Part shown: in pieces, positions 54,877 through 64,000 of the stretch | Layout: every line of letters starts with the position of its first letter | How positions within the stretch are numbered: position 1 is the first letter of the stretch | Source of the DNA: Dipteris shenzhenensis | Lineage: Eukaryota; Polypodiophyta; Polypodiopsida; Gleicheniales | NCBI GenBank assembly: GCA_047967505.1 | Contig: CM106541.1 | Length of the DNA stretch: 64,000 nt | Direction: 5' to 3' (one strand) | The notes under the pieces: model-generated | The model's input: the letters and a program-made list of their open reading frames with translations, nothing else | What the model was told of the DNA's origin: nothing | Database searches by the model: none | Program-made: the position numbers and the translations under genes

Positions 54877-55268
54877 AGAAATTGAATTTGAAATGTACAA
54901 GGTGTTCCTCCACTCAAATCAAGGTAGCAGATGGTCGACGACTCGCCACCATGGGAGTCATTGAGGATTCGTCGCCCATCACTGTCAACGGGTTGACCAC
55001 CACTGTCAATTTCTATGTAGTGGACATTGAAGATACAGGCCGAAGTTACCCAGCCATACTTGGGAGACCATGGTTGAGAAAAAGTGATGCAGTCAGCTAT
55101 TGGAAGACAGGACACATATCTTTTGGTGCTTCGAAGGAGAAGATCCCTGTGCAACCTGGTGCCATGGAACCGGAAGAAGAAGAGGAGCATGATAGTGATA
55201 CTATCTCATCTTCAGTGTCTAAGTCCATGGAAGAATCAGACGGGGGGGAGGAATTCTCAGAGGAGTAA
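54873..55268 (+). pseudogene. Gypsy J protease C-terminal part and linker
   Basis: Contains IKVADGRRLATMG, VNFYVVDIEDTGRSYPAILG and RPWLRKSDA, the flap and C-terminal loop of a gypsy protease, then an acidic tail. It overlaps the previous frame by a few bases, consistent with one small indel. Confidence 0.8.
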
Positions 55269-55469
55269 GTTTACATGATGGGGGTGTCTCCAACCCTGCC
55301 ACCTGCAGAAAAGATAACAGCTAGAGTCCTCAACAGCTCGAATCAATGCTTTCTCCAGACCTCACTCCAAGTGAGAAAGATGAGTTTCTTGAAATGTTCA
55401 AAGATTTCCCTGACCTCTTTGCAACTAGCTACCACCACCTTCGCCATGTGACTGCCATGTTAAAGATAG

Positions 55470-57047
55470 TGTAATGCCATAGAGACAAGATAGAGCTGAA
55501 GCATGATGCAAAGCCTGTGGCTCAGAAGTATCGGAGATTAGGGCCCTTGCAGACCGATGCTTTGCGCTCAGAGTTGCAGAAGCTTGTAGAGGCTGGGTTT
55601 ATTGTTCTGGTTCACAATACTGAATGGGTTTCACCAGTGGTAGTCATCCCAAAGAAAAACAACAAGTGGCGGGTCTGCATCGACTAAGAAACTCAATGCT
55701 GCCACTAAGAGGGATCATCATCCTCTGCCCTTTCAAGACCTCATTCTTGAGAAGGTAAGTGGTCATGAGATGTATACTTTTTGTGATGGTTACTCTGGGT
55801 TTTATCAAATCAGAATTGCCAAGGAAGATGTGCTTAAAACCACATTTGCCATGCCCTGGGGGACAAATGCATTCAAAGTAATGCCATTTGGCCTCACCAA
55901 TGCTCCTGCTACCTTTCAAAGATTTATGCAGATGGTGTTTGCCCCTTATTTGGGGGATTTCTTCGACGTGTTTTTAGATGATTTCTGTATATTCTCGTCA
56001 TGTAAGGAGCACATCATGAAGGTTAGATTGGTCTTCCAAAGGGTCAATGATGCAAATGGCAATCTCAACCCTGAGAAATGCACCATTGGAGCCACTCAAG
56101 GGAGGTTATTGGGACATGTTATCTCATCTGAGGGCATCAAGCCTGACCCCGAGAAGGTAGAAGCCATCCTCAAGCTCTCCCCACCTACAACCAAATTTTA
56201 GGTACGCTCATTTGTCAATCTAGTAGGATACTATCGCCGCTTCATTGATCAATATGCTGCTTTGACACGGCCCATGACTATGCTATTAAAAGATGGGGTT
56301 GATTTCTCTTGGAATGAGGATTGTGATCATGGGTTTGCACAAATCAAGAATGCTTTGGCTTCAGAACCCATTCTACGCAATCCAGACTGGTCAAAGACCT
56401 TCTATATCAATCCTGGGTTTGGTGAGCACACTCTGGCAGGTATTCTTCTCCAGCAAGGGGAGGATCGGTTCATGTATCCCGTTCGATTTGCTTCTCGACA
56501 ATTGCTCGACACTGAGCGATGCTATTCAGAGGCCGACAAGCATGCCTTGTCTTTGGTGTTTTGCATTGAGAAATTTAAGCATTATGTGGCTAGAAAGTCC
56601 TTCTTTATACTCACTAGCACTGGTCTTGCAAAGCAGGTTCTTCAATCACCAAATCCCATGGGCCGGTTGGCCAAATGGTTGGCAGTTCTACAAGAATATG
56701 ATTTTTCTTTCAAAATTGTAAAAGGGGGTTGTTCCAACTTGAAGAATGCTTTGATTGATTTAGAGGAGTGCCTTGATGTAACCCTTGTAGCAGCCATAGA
56801 AGTTGGGGATCCTTGGTATGGTGGTATCTACAAGTTTTTGACTGCTTTCTCCTTTCCTTCAAAAAGTACTAGCTATGAGAGAAAGAAGATCCGCAGAGAT
56901 AGTAGGCGCTATACCCTCCTTGATGGGGTGTTGTACCGTCAAGGCATGGATGGGGTACTCAGACAGGCCATTGATGTAGATGAAGTGTCTAAGGTATTGA
57001 AGCATTATCATGATGGATTTTGTGGAGGCCACTATGCCAGTGATTGA
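55470..57047 (+). pseudogene. Gypsy J reverse transcriptase and RNase H
   Basis: RT fingers at 55500-55686 (KPVAQKYRRLGPLQ, WVSPVVVIPKKNNKWRVCID), a one-base loss at about 55686, then palm with FCDGYSGFYQIRIAKED, FGLTNAPATFQRFM and the catalytic FLDDF (about 55975). TAG at 56201 (CAG ancestor) precedes VGYYRRFIDQYA and RNase H (YINPGFGEHTLAGILLQQ, SEADKHALSLVFCIEKFKHY). The first RNase H Asp appears to be lost (YINPG). No second RNase H follows here. Confidence 0.85.
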
Positions 57048-58133
57048 CTATACAGCTAAGAAGATTTTACATGCTGGATACTATTGGCCGACCTTGTTCA
57101 AGGATGCCACTTTGTATTGCAAAACCTATGAACCATGTCAATTCTTCGGTAGGAAGGATTTGCATCCCGGGCAACATCACCCAGTGATGTACATCCATCC
57201 GTTTCAGAAGTGGGGAATAGATTTTGTCGGACCCTTGCCCATGACTGCCCGCAAAAAGAAGTATCTTTTGGTAGCCACTCAGTATGTCACTAAGTGGGCT
57301 GAAGCTATCACCCTCTCTGCTGCAAATGGCAAGGCAGTTTCAAATTTCATCTTTGAACGTATCTGCACAAGGTTTGGGACAACCATGGAGATAGTCTCTG
57401 ACCATGGGAGTCCATTCTTAAATGAAGCAGTGGGGTTACTCATGGATCGCATGGGCATTGATCATCACACTTCTAGCATCTATTATCCAGCATCCATGGG
57501 TCAAACAGAGCGGACCAATGGCCTCCTTTGTAAAACCATGGGAAAAATGGCCGCAGGGAATAGGAGCCAATGGGATCAGAAGGTCACTGAAGCCGTGTGG
57601 GCTTACAACATCACTCATAAAACATCTATAGGTCACACCCCTTTTGAGTTGGTGTATGGTATTGAGGCAGTTTTACCACTAGAGATAGAGATTCCGGCCT
57701 TGAGATTGGTGCAGGAACAGAGGATGACAGAAGATGAACATGTAGAGGCCAGATTGGTACAACTTGAGAAGTCAGATGAGACCCGACGCCTTGCACTACA
57801 TCAAACAGAGATCCAAAATAATCGACAAAAGGCCCGATTGGATGCTAAGTTCACAAGGGATGGGAAAGACACTTTGCTGAGGGGGATGTTGTGCTATGCT
57901 TTGATAATAGATTGGACCACCAAATGGATAAGAAGTTTCTGCCACTGTGGGCTGGTCCATACAAAGTCATCAAAGAACGTAGCAATGGGTCTGTACAAGT
58001 TCAGGAGCTGCATGAACCATATGGCAAGAAGGTGATCAACAAGCATTACCTCAAGCCTTTCTTTTTGCGTGATGGTCCCAGGCATGGAAATGCTGTGTAT
58101 TCCCTGGCTGGGGGGGGGAACTGTTATGGATAA
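57010..58133 (+). pseudogene. Gypsy J integrase
   Basis: Zinc module HYHDGFCGGH (in the previous frame), then YCKTYEPCQFF (first Cys to Tyr). The core is complete: KWGIDFVGP, IVSDHGSPF and GQTERTNG (D, D, E). A frameshift at about 57880 leads to the C-terminal piece 57891-58133 with LPLWAGPYKVIKERSNG and KHYLKPFF. It ends at the polypurine tract without a chromodomain. Confidence 0.85.
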
Positions 58134-59109
58134 AATTGTCTAAGGAAAAAGGCATTAATATGTATGTGTGTTTGTATATGTGGCAATAGTATAATAAAAT
58201 ATGGTGTGCATAGGGCCCAAGGTTGAGGTGGCAGGGCATGACCATGTGCCACCCTTCCATGTAAGAGGACCCATAAGGTGTGTTGTACATAATCCATAAT
58301 AGTAATATTATAAAATGCAAGGTGGCATGGCTCCTCCATGTGCCACCCCTCCACCTAGGCTGCATTTAGTGAGATATGGCTCAAAGTCCATGGGAGAAGC
58401 AATATAAAATAGGTGGAAATGGATATTATATTGAGTTATACCCTCCATATGAGATAGGCCCATATGGAGGAAGTATAGAAGGACCAAAAGAGCTAGTTAA
58501 ATAATGGGGAAAGTAGGGTGATGTGGCAAGATTCCTTGTGCCAACCCTCCACTTGTCCTCCTAGAGGTTTGAACATATTATAAAATCGGAAAGAGACCAA
58601 GGGAGTATCATAGACTTGAGATATGGGGCTTGATTTATGTGGAAAATTGAGGCAAAGGGTTGTCGCACACAATCGAGAGTGCGTAACCACCTAGCCCACA
58701 TGGGAGACTTTTCCACACACACCATGCATGTGGGAGGATACATTAATGTGGAGAGACCCCCTCTTTTGGCTATAAAAGGAAGGGGCTATTCCTTGATGAG
58801 ACATGCTCATTCTTGTAAAGCCACCTAGCTAGTATTTTGATATTTCCCTCTCATCCCTTCTTTCAAATAAAGTATGGTTCTCTTCCCTTGATGTTTACAT
58901 CTCCACATTCCTCCTCCTATCATGTACATGCTTCTCTTCCCCCTCTCCCTTTCCCCATGTGTCATAGCCTCCCTTTTCCTTCCCTCCACTTTTAATTCCT
59001 TTTCACCCCTATGACATCCCTTCGCCCTCATGATCTCCTTTTCTCTATGGCCTTTGAGCGTCGCCATACTTAGCCTCTAGCTTCTGGTCGCGATTACTTT
59101 TCTGGCTAA
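58122..59109 (+). repeat. 3' LTR of gypsy J, truncated at its 3' end
   Basis: A run of nine Gs plus AAC precedes TGTTATGG at 58122. TATA box GGCTATAAAAGGAAG at about 58778. U3 holds three GTGGCA ... TGCCAC or GTGCCA inverted motifs (about 58229, 58321, 58520). It breaks at about 59109 against copia I. Confidence 0.75.
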
Positions 59110-59419
59110 AAATACACAATGGGGGAATACACACAAAGGTAGAGGCTGAAAACAATTTTCCTCTTCTTTTTTGAGAAAGCCAAAAGAACTCTCTCTAAGT
59201 ACAAAAGAAATAGGTGAACCCTATATGTGGGTCTCAAACCAAACTCAGCTAACCTAGGTGGCATACTAACTGAGCCACTAACTAGAGTACATAAAGATAG
59301 CTATCATCTAGCTATTATACATCGGTAGTGTACCAACCGCATCTGTAGCTAACAAGTCGGTGACATAAATGCACAATGGTTACCCTGGCATATCATGAGT
59401 GGATATCGATATCTCAACA
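59110..59419 (-). repeat. 3' LTR of copia I, truncated
   Basis: On minus, TGTTGAGATATCGATATC ... to GTGTATTCCCCCATTGTGTA. The usual end (through CTTCACA) is missing at the junction with gypsy J. Confidence 0.85.
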
Positions 59420-59445
59420 CTCCTCCTCGAGCTCAATCCCAATTC

Positions 59446-59904
59446 CTACACACCAAGCAAGTCTCTGAACTTGCACAGCTTCTCTATGCCCAATGCTTTC
59501 GTGAATATGTCAGCTACCTGATCCTCTGTGCTGACATAAACTAGATCAATAAAACCTACTAGAATCTTCTCCTGCACATAGTGATAATGCACCTCAATGT
59601 GATTGGTTCTAGCATGATAGAGTGGGTTATTTGCCAATTGTATACTACTCATGTTGTGACAATAAATGACAACTAGTCCATTTGTAGACTGATGCATATC
59701 ATAAAGTAGCTTACGCAACCAAGCTACCTCACATGCAGCCATTACTACACCCCTGTACTTAGCCTCTGTGCTCGACAAGGCAACTATAGGCTGTTTCTTG
59801 CTGCTCCAAGTGATTACAGCACTCCCAAAAGAGAAAACATATCCACTGGTAGATCTTCTATTAGAAATACTACTAGCCCAATCAGCATCAGTGTATCCAT
59901 GCAA
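59446..59904 (-). pseudogene. Copia I RNase H
   Basis: Intact for 152 codons: [22 protein letters not shown] (Glu changed to Lys in the conserved AEY), [15 protein letters not shown] (Asp to His) and the tail [10 protein letters not shown]. Two catalytic acids are changed, both explainable by G-to-A or G-to-C substitutions. Confidence 0.82.
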
Positions 59905-60172
59905 CTATATCTGAACCCCAGTCTCATAAAATAGTCCATACTGCAATGTGGACTTCACATACATTAGTATGCGTCTAGTCGCATCCAAATGTGGTTTCCT
60001 TGGAGCCTGCATAAAGTGACTTACCAACCCAATAGCATAGCTCAAATTTGGCCTGGCAATAGTCTTCTAAATCAAACTTCCTACTATGCGTCTGTACATA
60101 GTAGGGTCTTCCAAAAGCTCACCTGCATTTGCGCTCAACTTCACATTCTACTCCAAAGGAACTGAAATAGGC

Positions 60173-61560
60173 TTACAGCCTGTCGTCCAATATTTGGATA
60201 GCATGTCCAATCCATACCGCCTCTGCAAGAGCACTTGTGGATCTAATCACCTCAATGCCCAACAAGTAACGTAGCTCTCCCAAATCTTTCATCTCAAACT
60301 TTTGCTTCAATAGCATTTTCACATGAAGGATATCTTCATCACTATCACCTGTGATGATCAAATCATCAACATAAATGACAAGAAGCATAATGCCTTTCTC
60401 TATTTTTCTCACATAAAGTGAGAAATCTGCCTTGGAAATCTGAAAGCTAATAGTGACAAGATACTATCCTATCTTGTCAGACCATGCTCTAGGTGCTTGC
60501 TTCAAGCCATACAAGGCTTTCTTCAACCTGCAAACAAACTCAGGATGAACAGCATGAACATAACCTGGTGGCTACTCCATATACACCTCTTCTTGCAAAC
60601 TCGGGGGGCTCACTCGTCATATGTAACCCTATCACGTGAGTTCAAAAGAAGGATATTTTTTATTTCTAAAATTTATAGAAATAAATATACATAAGGGACT
60701 ATTTAAAATAGTTCTGGGAAGAATTTACAGATTTGTATAGAAAAGGGGTACATTTTATTAATGAAAAATTTACAGATAAGGGATTTTAGAAATAGGCCTT
60801 GAACACACATGGTATAGAGGGTTTATACATAGTGAACCCCTCGAGCTTGCAAATCACCATGCAAGAAAGCATTCTTTACATCCATCTGATGTAAAGACCA
60901 TCTCTTTGATGCAGCCATAGCAATGACTGCTCTTACAGTTGCCATCCTTGCAACCGGAGTAAATGTTTCTTCATAATCAATGCCATATGTCTGAGCATAC
61001 CCCTTGACAACTAATCTTGCCTTGTATCTGTTCATAGAACCATCTGCATTGTGCTTCACCTTATAAACCCACTTGCAGCCAATTGCATTCTTGTCTTTAG
61101 GCAAAGGCACCAATTTCCATGTAGCATTTGCTTCCAAGGCATCCATTTCTTCATACATGGCTTTCTCCCATTTTTCTTTTCCCATGGCTTGCTCAAAAGA
61201 AGTGGATTCTTCTTCGTGTATCATTTTGACCATATAGGCATAGTGAATGGCTGTAAATCCATCATATTTCAGCCTATCCACAGGATACCTAGCTCTGGTA
61301 GACCTGCACAAAATAGGCTCACTACCAAGTGCTCTCAAAACATCCCTTGTCTTCCTTACTCTAAGTGTAACAATAGAAGGAATACCCAAATCATCATCAA
61401 GGCTCTGTTCTGAGCCATTGGATTCACCATCCACATAAGAGTGACTTGCATTCACATCAAACATGGGCTGATCTCCTTTCTCTTTTCCTTTTGTGATACT
61501 TGCATACCACTCTCTGCATTGCTTTGAGGAGATCCTCCCGATCTCAATCTGCCTAGCCAT
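60173..61560 (-). pseudogene. Copia I reverse transcriptase, split by a MITE
   Basis: 61560-60846: linker, [45 protein letters not shown] and [14 protein letters not shown], then the MITE. 60592-60412 carries the following LYGLKQAP region, with stops; 60412-60173 has YVDDLIITG, intact. Apart from the insertion this is one of the better preserved copies. Confidence 0.85.
60600..60845 (+). mobile_element. MITE copy 3 (246 bp), inside copia I RT
   Basis: Ends CTCGGGGGGCTCACT and AGTGAACCCCTCGAG. Perfect 8-bp duplication CTTGCAAA (60592-60599 and 60846-60853). Same orientation and interior as copy 1. Confidence 0.92.
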
Positions 61561-61769
61561 GGCAAAGTATGTGAACCACTGCTAGAGGACGCTACAAGTC
61601 CACTAATATTCTTTGATTGCTGCTATGAATTCTGTGCAGCATTACCATTTTGTGCATCTACATCATCAATCACATTTACTGGTTTATACCAACTGATCAT
61701 CTCATAAAAAACAACATATCTGCTTACTGTAAACTTACGAGTAGAAGGATTATAGCATCTATACCCTTT

Positions 61770-63137
61770 CTAATGTAGAGAATAACTAATAAAGATGCAC
61801 TTCTCAGCTTTTGGATCCATCTTGGATCTCAACTCATCTGGCACATGAACATAGGCAATGCAACCAAAAAATTTCAAATGAGAAATATCTGGTTTTCTAC
61901 CAGTATACCTCTCCCCTAGCGTCATGCCATGTATTATTGCAATGGGAGTCCTGTTCATTACATAGACTGCTCTAGCAATTGCTTTAGCCCAATAATAATC
62001 TGGTAGGCCTTTTCTGTTGAGCATGGCACTGTAAGAAAACAATACAACATCTGTGCTCAACAGATAACAGGATCTCGTATGCAAGAGAGAAAAGTAGATA
62101 GTATGGAGAATCAAAATTTTGATTACTGTAACACTGATACAATAGATGGCGCTACCTCCGAGTCGTACGCTCTTGTGTGAGGAGCTTCGATGGCATGATG
62201 GAAATAGTAGAGGATGGAGGCTGGATGCTAAGGAATCAGGGATGCTATAGCCAGTGATGAAATGAGCTTCACAAGCTTGCTCTTATATAGCCACCAGTCG
62301 TAGTCGGTTAGACCCGACTGGGTGACCGACCCAGTGCGCCCAAAATGGCCAACTAGGGGTCGATCCTAAAATAGCCCACCGACCACACAAAAGAATCGTG
62401 GCACAAAATAGAGCAAATCGCTTACGATCTCTGTTCGGCCCAGAGCCATCTGGGATCATCTGGGGCTCCAAACGAGCCCCGCAACCTGAGAGTGGGCTAC
62501 CCTAGGAAATGCTCCATCTACCCTCAGTGCAGTTAGTCATGGGATGCCTTCTCTCACTTGCATGTAGCCTAGTTGGCAGTGTGCCAACTCTATCTGAAGC
62601 CGTCGAGCCATCAGGCCACACATGGCCCCCATCTGGTGTCCAAACCAGGACCTACCGAATAACTGAGCTACTCAAATGCCTTCTCCTCATATGGGGGGCT
62701 TACAAGTAGAGTTAGCTGGTTCCCACATAGTTACACGAGAGTGGAGCATTGATATCAAACAGGCATGAGATACCTCTGCAATATGCCTGTTTTTCCTTTC
62801 TACAAGTCCATTTTACTATGGGGTATGATTGCATGAATATTGCTTCTTTATGCCATGCTCCTGCAGAAACCTTGCAAAATCATTTGAGAGGCACTCTCCC
62901 CCTCCATTTGACCTTAGGCATTTTATTTGCAGGCCTATTTCTTTCTCAACCTTAGATAGTGACAAAATAATGACAGCCTCCAATAGATGCAGCTTTATTA
63001 GTCCACACATCAGAGTGGATTAATTGCAATGGCCTCTTACTCTCTTGAACATGTCTAGGAAATGGTTTCCTTGCATGTTTTCCAAATTGACAGGCTTCAC
63101 ATACCTTATGCATTTCTGCAACATTGAACTTAGGCAA
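61770..63137 (-). pseudogene. Copia I integrase, interrupted by a solo LTR
   Basis: 63137-62767: CEACQFGKHARKPF (both Cys kept), LIHSDVWTNKAAS, an internal deletion in the core at about 62955, CLRSNGGGECLS (Asp to Asn). 62029-61770: YWAKAIARAVYVMNRTP and VPDELRSKMDPKAEK. The solo LTR separates the halves near the catalytic Glu region. Confidence 0.82.
62030..62761 (-). repeat. Solo LTR (732 bp) nested in copia I
   Basis: On minus it begins TGTTTGATATCAATGC and ends GTTTTCTTACA (TG...CA). Target duplication GGCAC (62025-62029) and GGCAT (62762-62766). A TATA box (GGCTATATAAGAGC on minus) lies at about 62285. No internal domain, PBS or second LTR, so it is what remains after LTR-LTR recombination of an otherwise absent family. 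It is richer in GC than its surroundings. Confidence 0.85.
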
Positions 63138-63158
63138 TCCTGCAACAATATTTTGGGC

Positions 63159-64000
63159 CTACATTAATTGAAGTCGTTGTACATCAACATGAGCAATGCA
63201 TTTCTGCCAGATATCAATATCTGCAACTACACCAGTCCCATGTGCAAATATTGCTACACTCAATTTAGGCATGTCTGCATCCAACGTAAACATCCTGCCC
63301 TTCTTCTTCCCTTTTGCTATCAAGTGACCTTTATTTTTCATATCCTCAACAAAGCATCCATGAGGATTAAATCTGATGTGCAAGCTCTGCTCAACCATTT
63401 GACCAACAAAAACTAGGTTCTTGGTGATATTCGGGGTCACATGAAATACATCAAACATGTATTTCTTTTTCCCATCCTGCATAGACAAAGGAATTTTACC
63501 AATCTGCACAATAGGATGTGCAGTATCATCACCAGTCTCCACAAATGTTGGTCTTTTCATTTTCCTTGCATCCTGCATCCATTCTACATGACCTGTCATG
63601 TGGTTTGATGCACTTGAGTCAACATACCACACATCATTGCTTTCTTCTACACTTGTCACAGAATTGGTCATGTGCTGCACCATAAACAAATGCTCATTTC
63701 TATCATCACCATGTCTACTAGAGGATGCATAATTGCATTGCTGCAACTTTCCAATCATGATGTCATTCTGCTTTTATAGCAGTCTTTAACCATATGACCC
63801 ATTTTCCCATAGTAGTAGCATTCAACATTGCTGTTTGCATTTTGGCTTCTCTGCCATCCACCACGACCTCTTTGCCTCCCCCTGCCTTTAAAGTTACCAT
63901 GTCCTCCTCAATAGGATAGGTTTTCTTAAATTTGCTGCATATTTTGATTTTTGCCACAACCTCTAGATCGGCCTGCTCTACCTCTGCCTCTACCTCTTCT
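63159..64000 (-). pseudogene. Copia I gag C-terminus, protease and pre-integrase module
   Basis: Knuckle CYYYGKMGHMVKDC (about 63790-63830; second Cys to Tyr), then the frame 63758-63159 with VWYVDSSASNHMTGH (protease, Asp present), FVGQMVEQSLHIRFNPHG and the pre-integrase IWQKCIAHVDVQRL. The gag N-terminal part continues past the window edge; the Arg/Gly patch at 63985-64000 is the last visible portion. Confidence 0.82.

Larger units (their letters stand above)
51010..59109 (+). mobile_element. Ty3/gypsy element J with an extra 5' ORF
   Basis: Remnant of the 5' LTR end (51010-51123, identical in kind to 59009-59109), a leader, an RNase H-encoding ORF (51822-53198), gag, protease, RT, RNase H, integrase, purine tract, and a 3' LTR from 58122. 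RT before integrase defines gypsy; there is no chromodomain. Both LTR outer ends are lost to adjoining copia fragments H and I, so no target duplication can be tested. Frameshifts throughout. Confidence 0.85.
59110..64000 (-). mobile_element. Copia element I, with MITE copy 3 and a nested solo LTR
   Basis: Minus strand, same family as C: gag enters from the right window edge, then protease, integrase (broken by a 732-bp solo LTR), RT (broken by MITE copy 3), RNase H, polypurine tract, 3' LTR 59110-59419, which lacks its outermost 60 bp or so. The 5' LTR lies outside the window. Confidence 0.9.

Overview
This window is nuclear DNA of a land plant with a repeat-rich, probably large genome. The signs are Ty1/copia elements primed by initiator tRNA-Met (TGGTATCAGAGC next to the LTR), non-chromodomain Ty3/gypsy elements, CACTA-type ends, a short inverted-repeat transposon with 8-bp target duplications, and degenerate CCCTAAA (plant telomere type) DNA. 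I see no intact host gene, rRNA or ordinary tRNA gene. The content would suit a gymnosperm or fern, but the sequence does not decide it.

Layout. 1-1462: a compact same-strand run of degenerate reading frames that are not transposon-like; the last holds a GIY-YIG nuclease domain. 1918-4580: copia element A (+), 5'-truncated. 5286-11170: copia B (-) of the same family, with both 170-bp LTRs and all domains but several stops and frameshifts; A and B form a long inverted repeat. 12690-14096 and 19201-19484: a CACTA-like remnant (-) whose exon is split by copia C (14097-19195, +, target duplication TACCC). 20511-21445: short internally deleted copia D. 21693-25390: gypsy E (+), followed to 27965 by unidentified sense-strand ORFs. 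28002-30786: satellites (13-bp minisatellite broken by MITE copy 1, pyrimidine tracts, a 20-bp repeat, telomere-like DNA, a GCATATGC palindrome cluster). 30787-32518: possible LTR sequence, about 0.95 kb of it repeated at 38663-39613. 32519-37379: copia G (+). 37380-38660: a gypsy RNase H scrap and the start of a third copia family. About 39990-47750: a second CACTA-like element (+) interrupted by copia F (40390-46370), which carries an 895-bp internal duplication and MITE copy 2. 48413-51009: copia H (-), truncated at both ends. 51010-59109: gypsy J (+) with an extra 5' ORF encoding an RNase H, a CCHC knuckle and a hydrophobic segment. 59110-64000: copia I (-), carrying MITE copy 3 and a 732-bp solo LTR.

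The elements record successive nested insertions followed by decay. Inactivating changes are mostly C-to-T/G-to-A (CAG or TGG to TAG; Cys to Tyr; Asp to Asn), as expected of methylated, silenced DNA. No element can be autonomous as it stands. The observations most worth follow-up are the GIY-YIG cluster at the left edge, the RNase H ORF upstream of gag in gypsy J, the three-copy MITE family with clean 8-bp duplications, and the consistent TA versus TG difference between 5' and 3' LTR starts in the copia C/D/F/G/H/I family.
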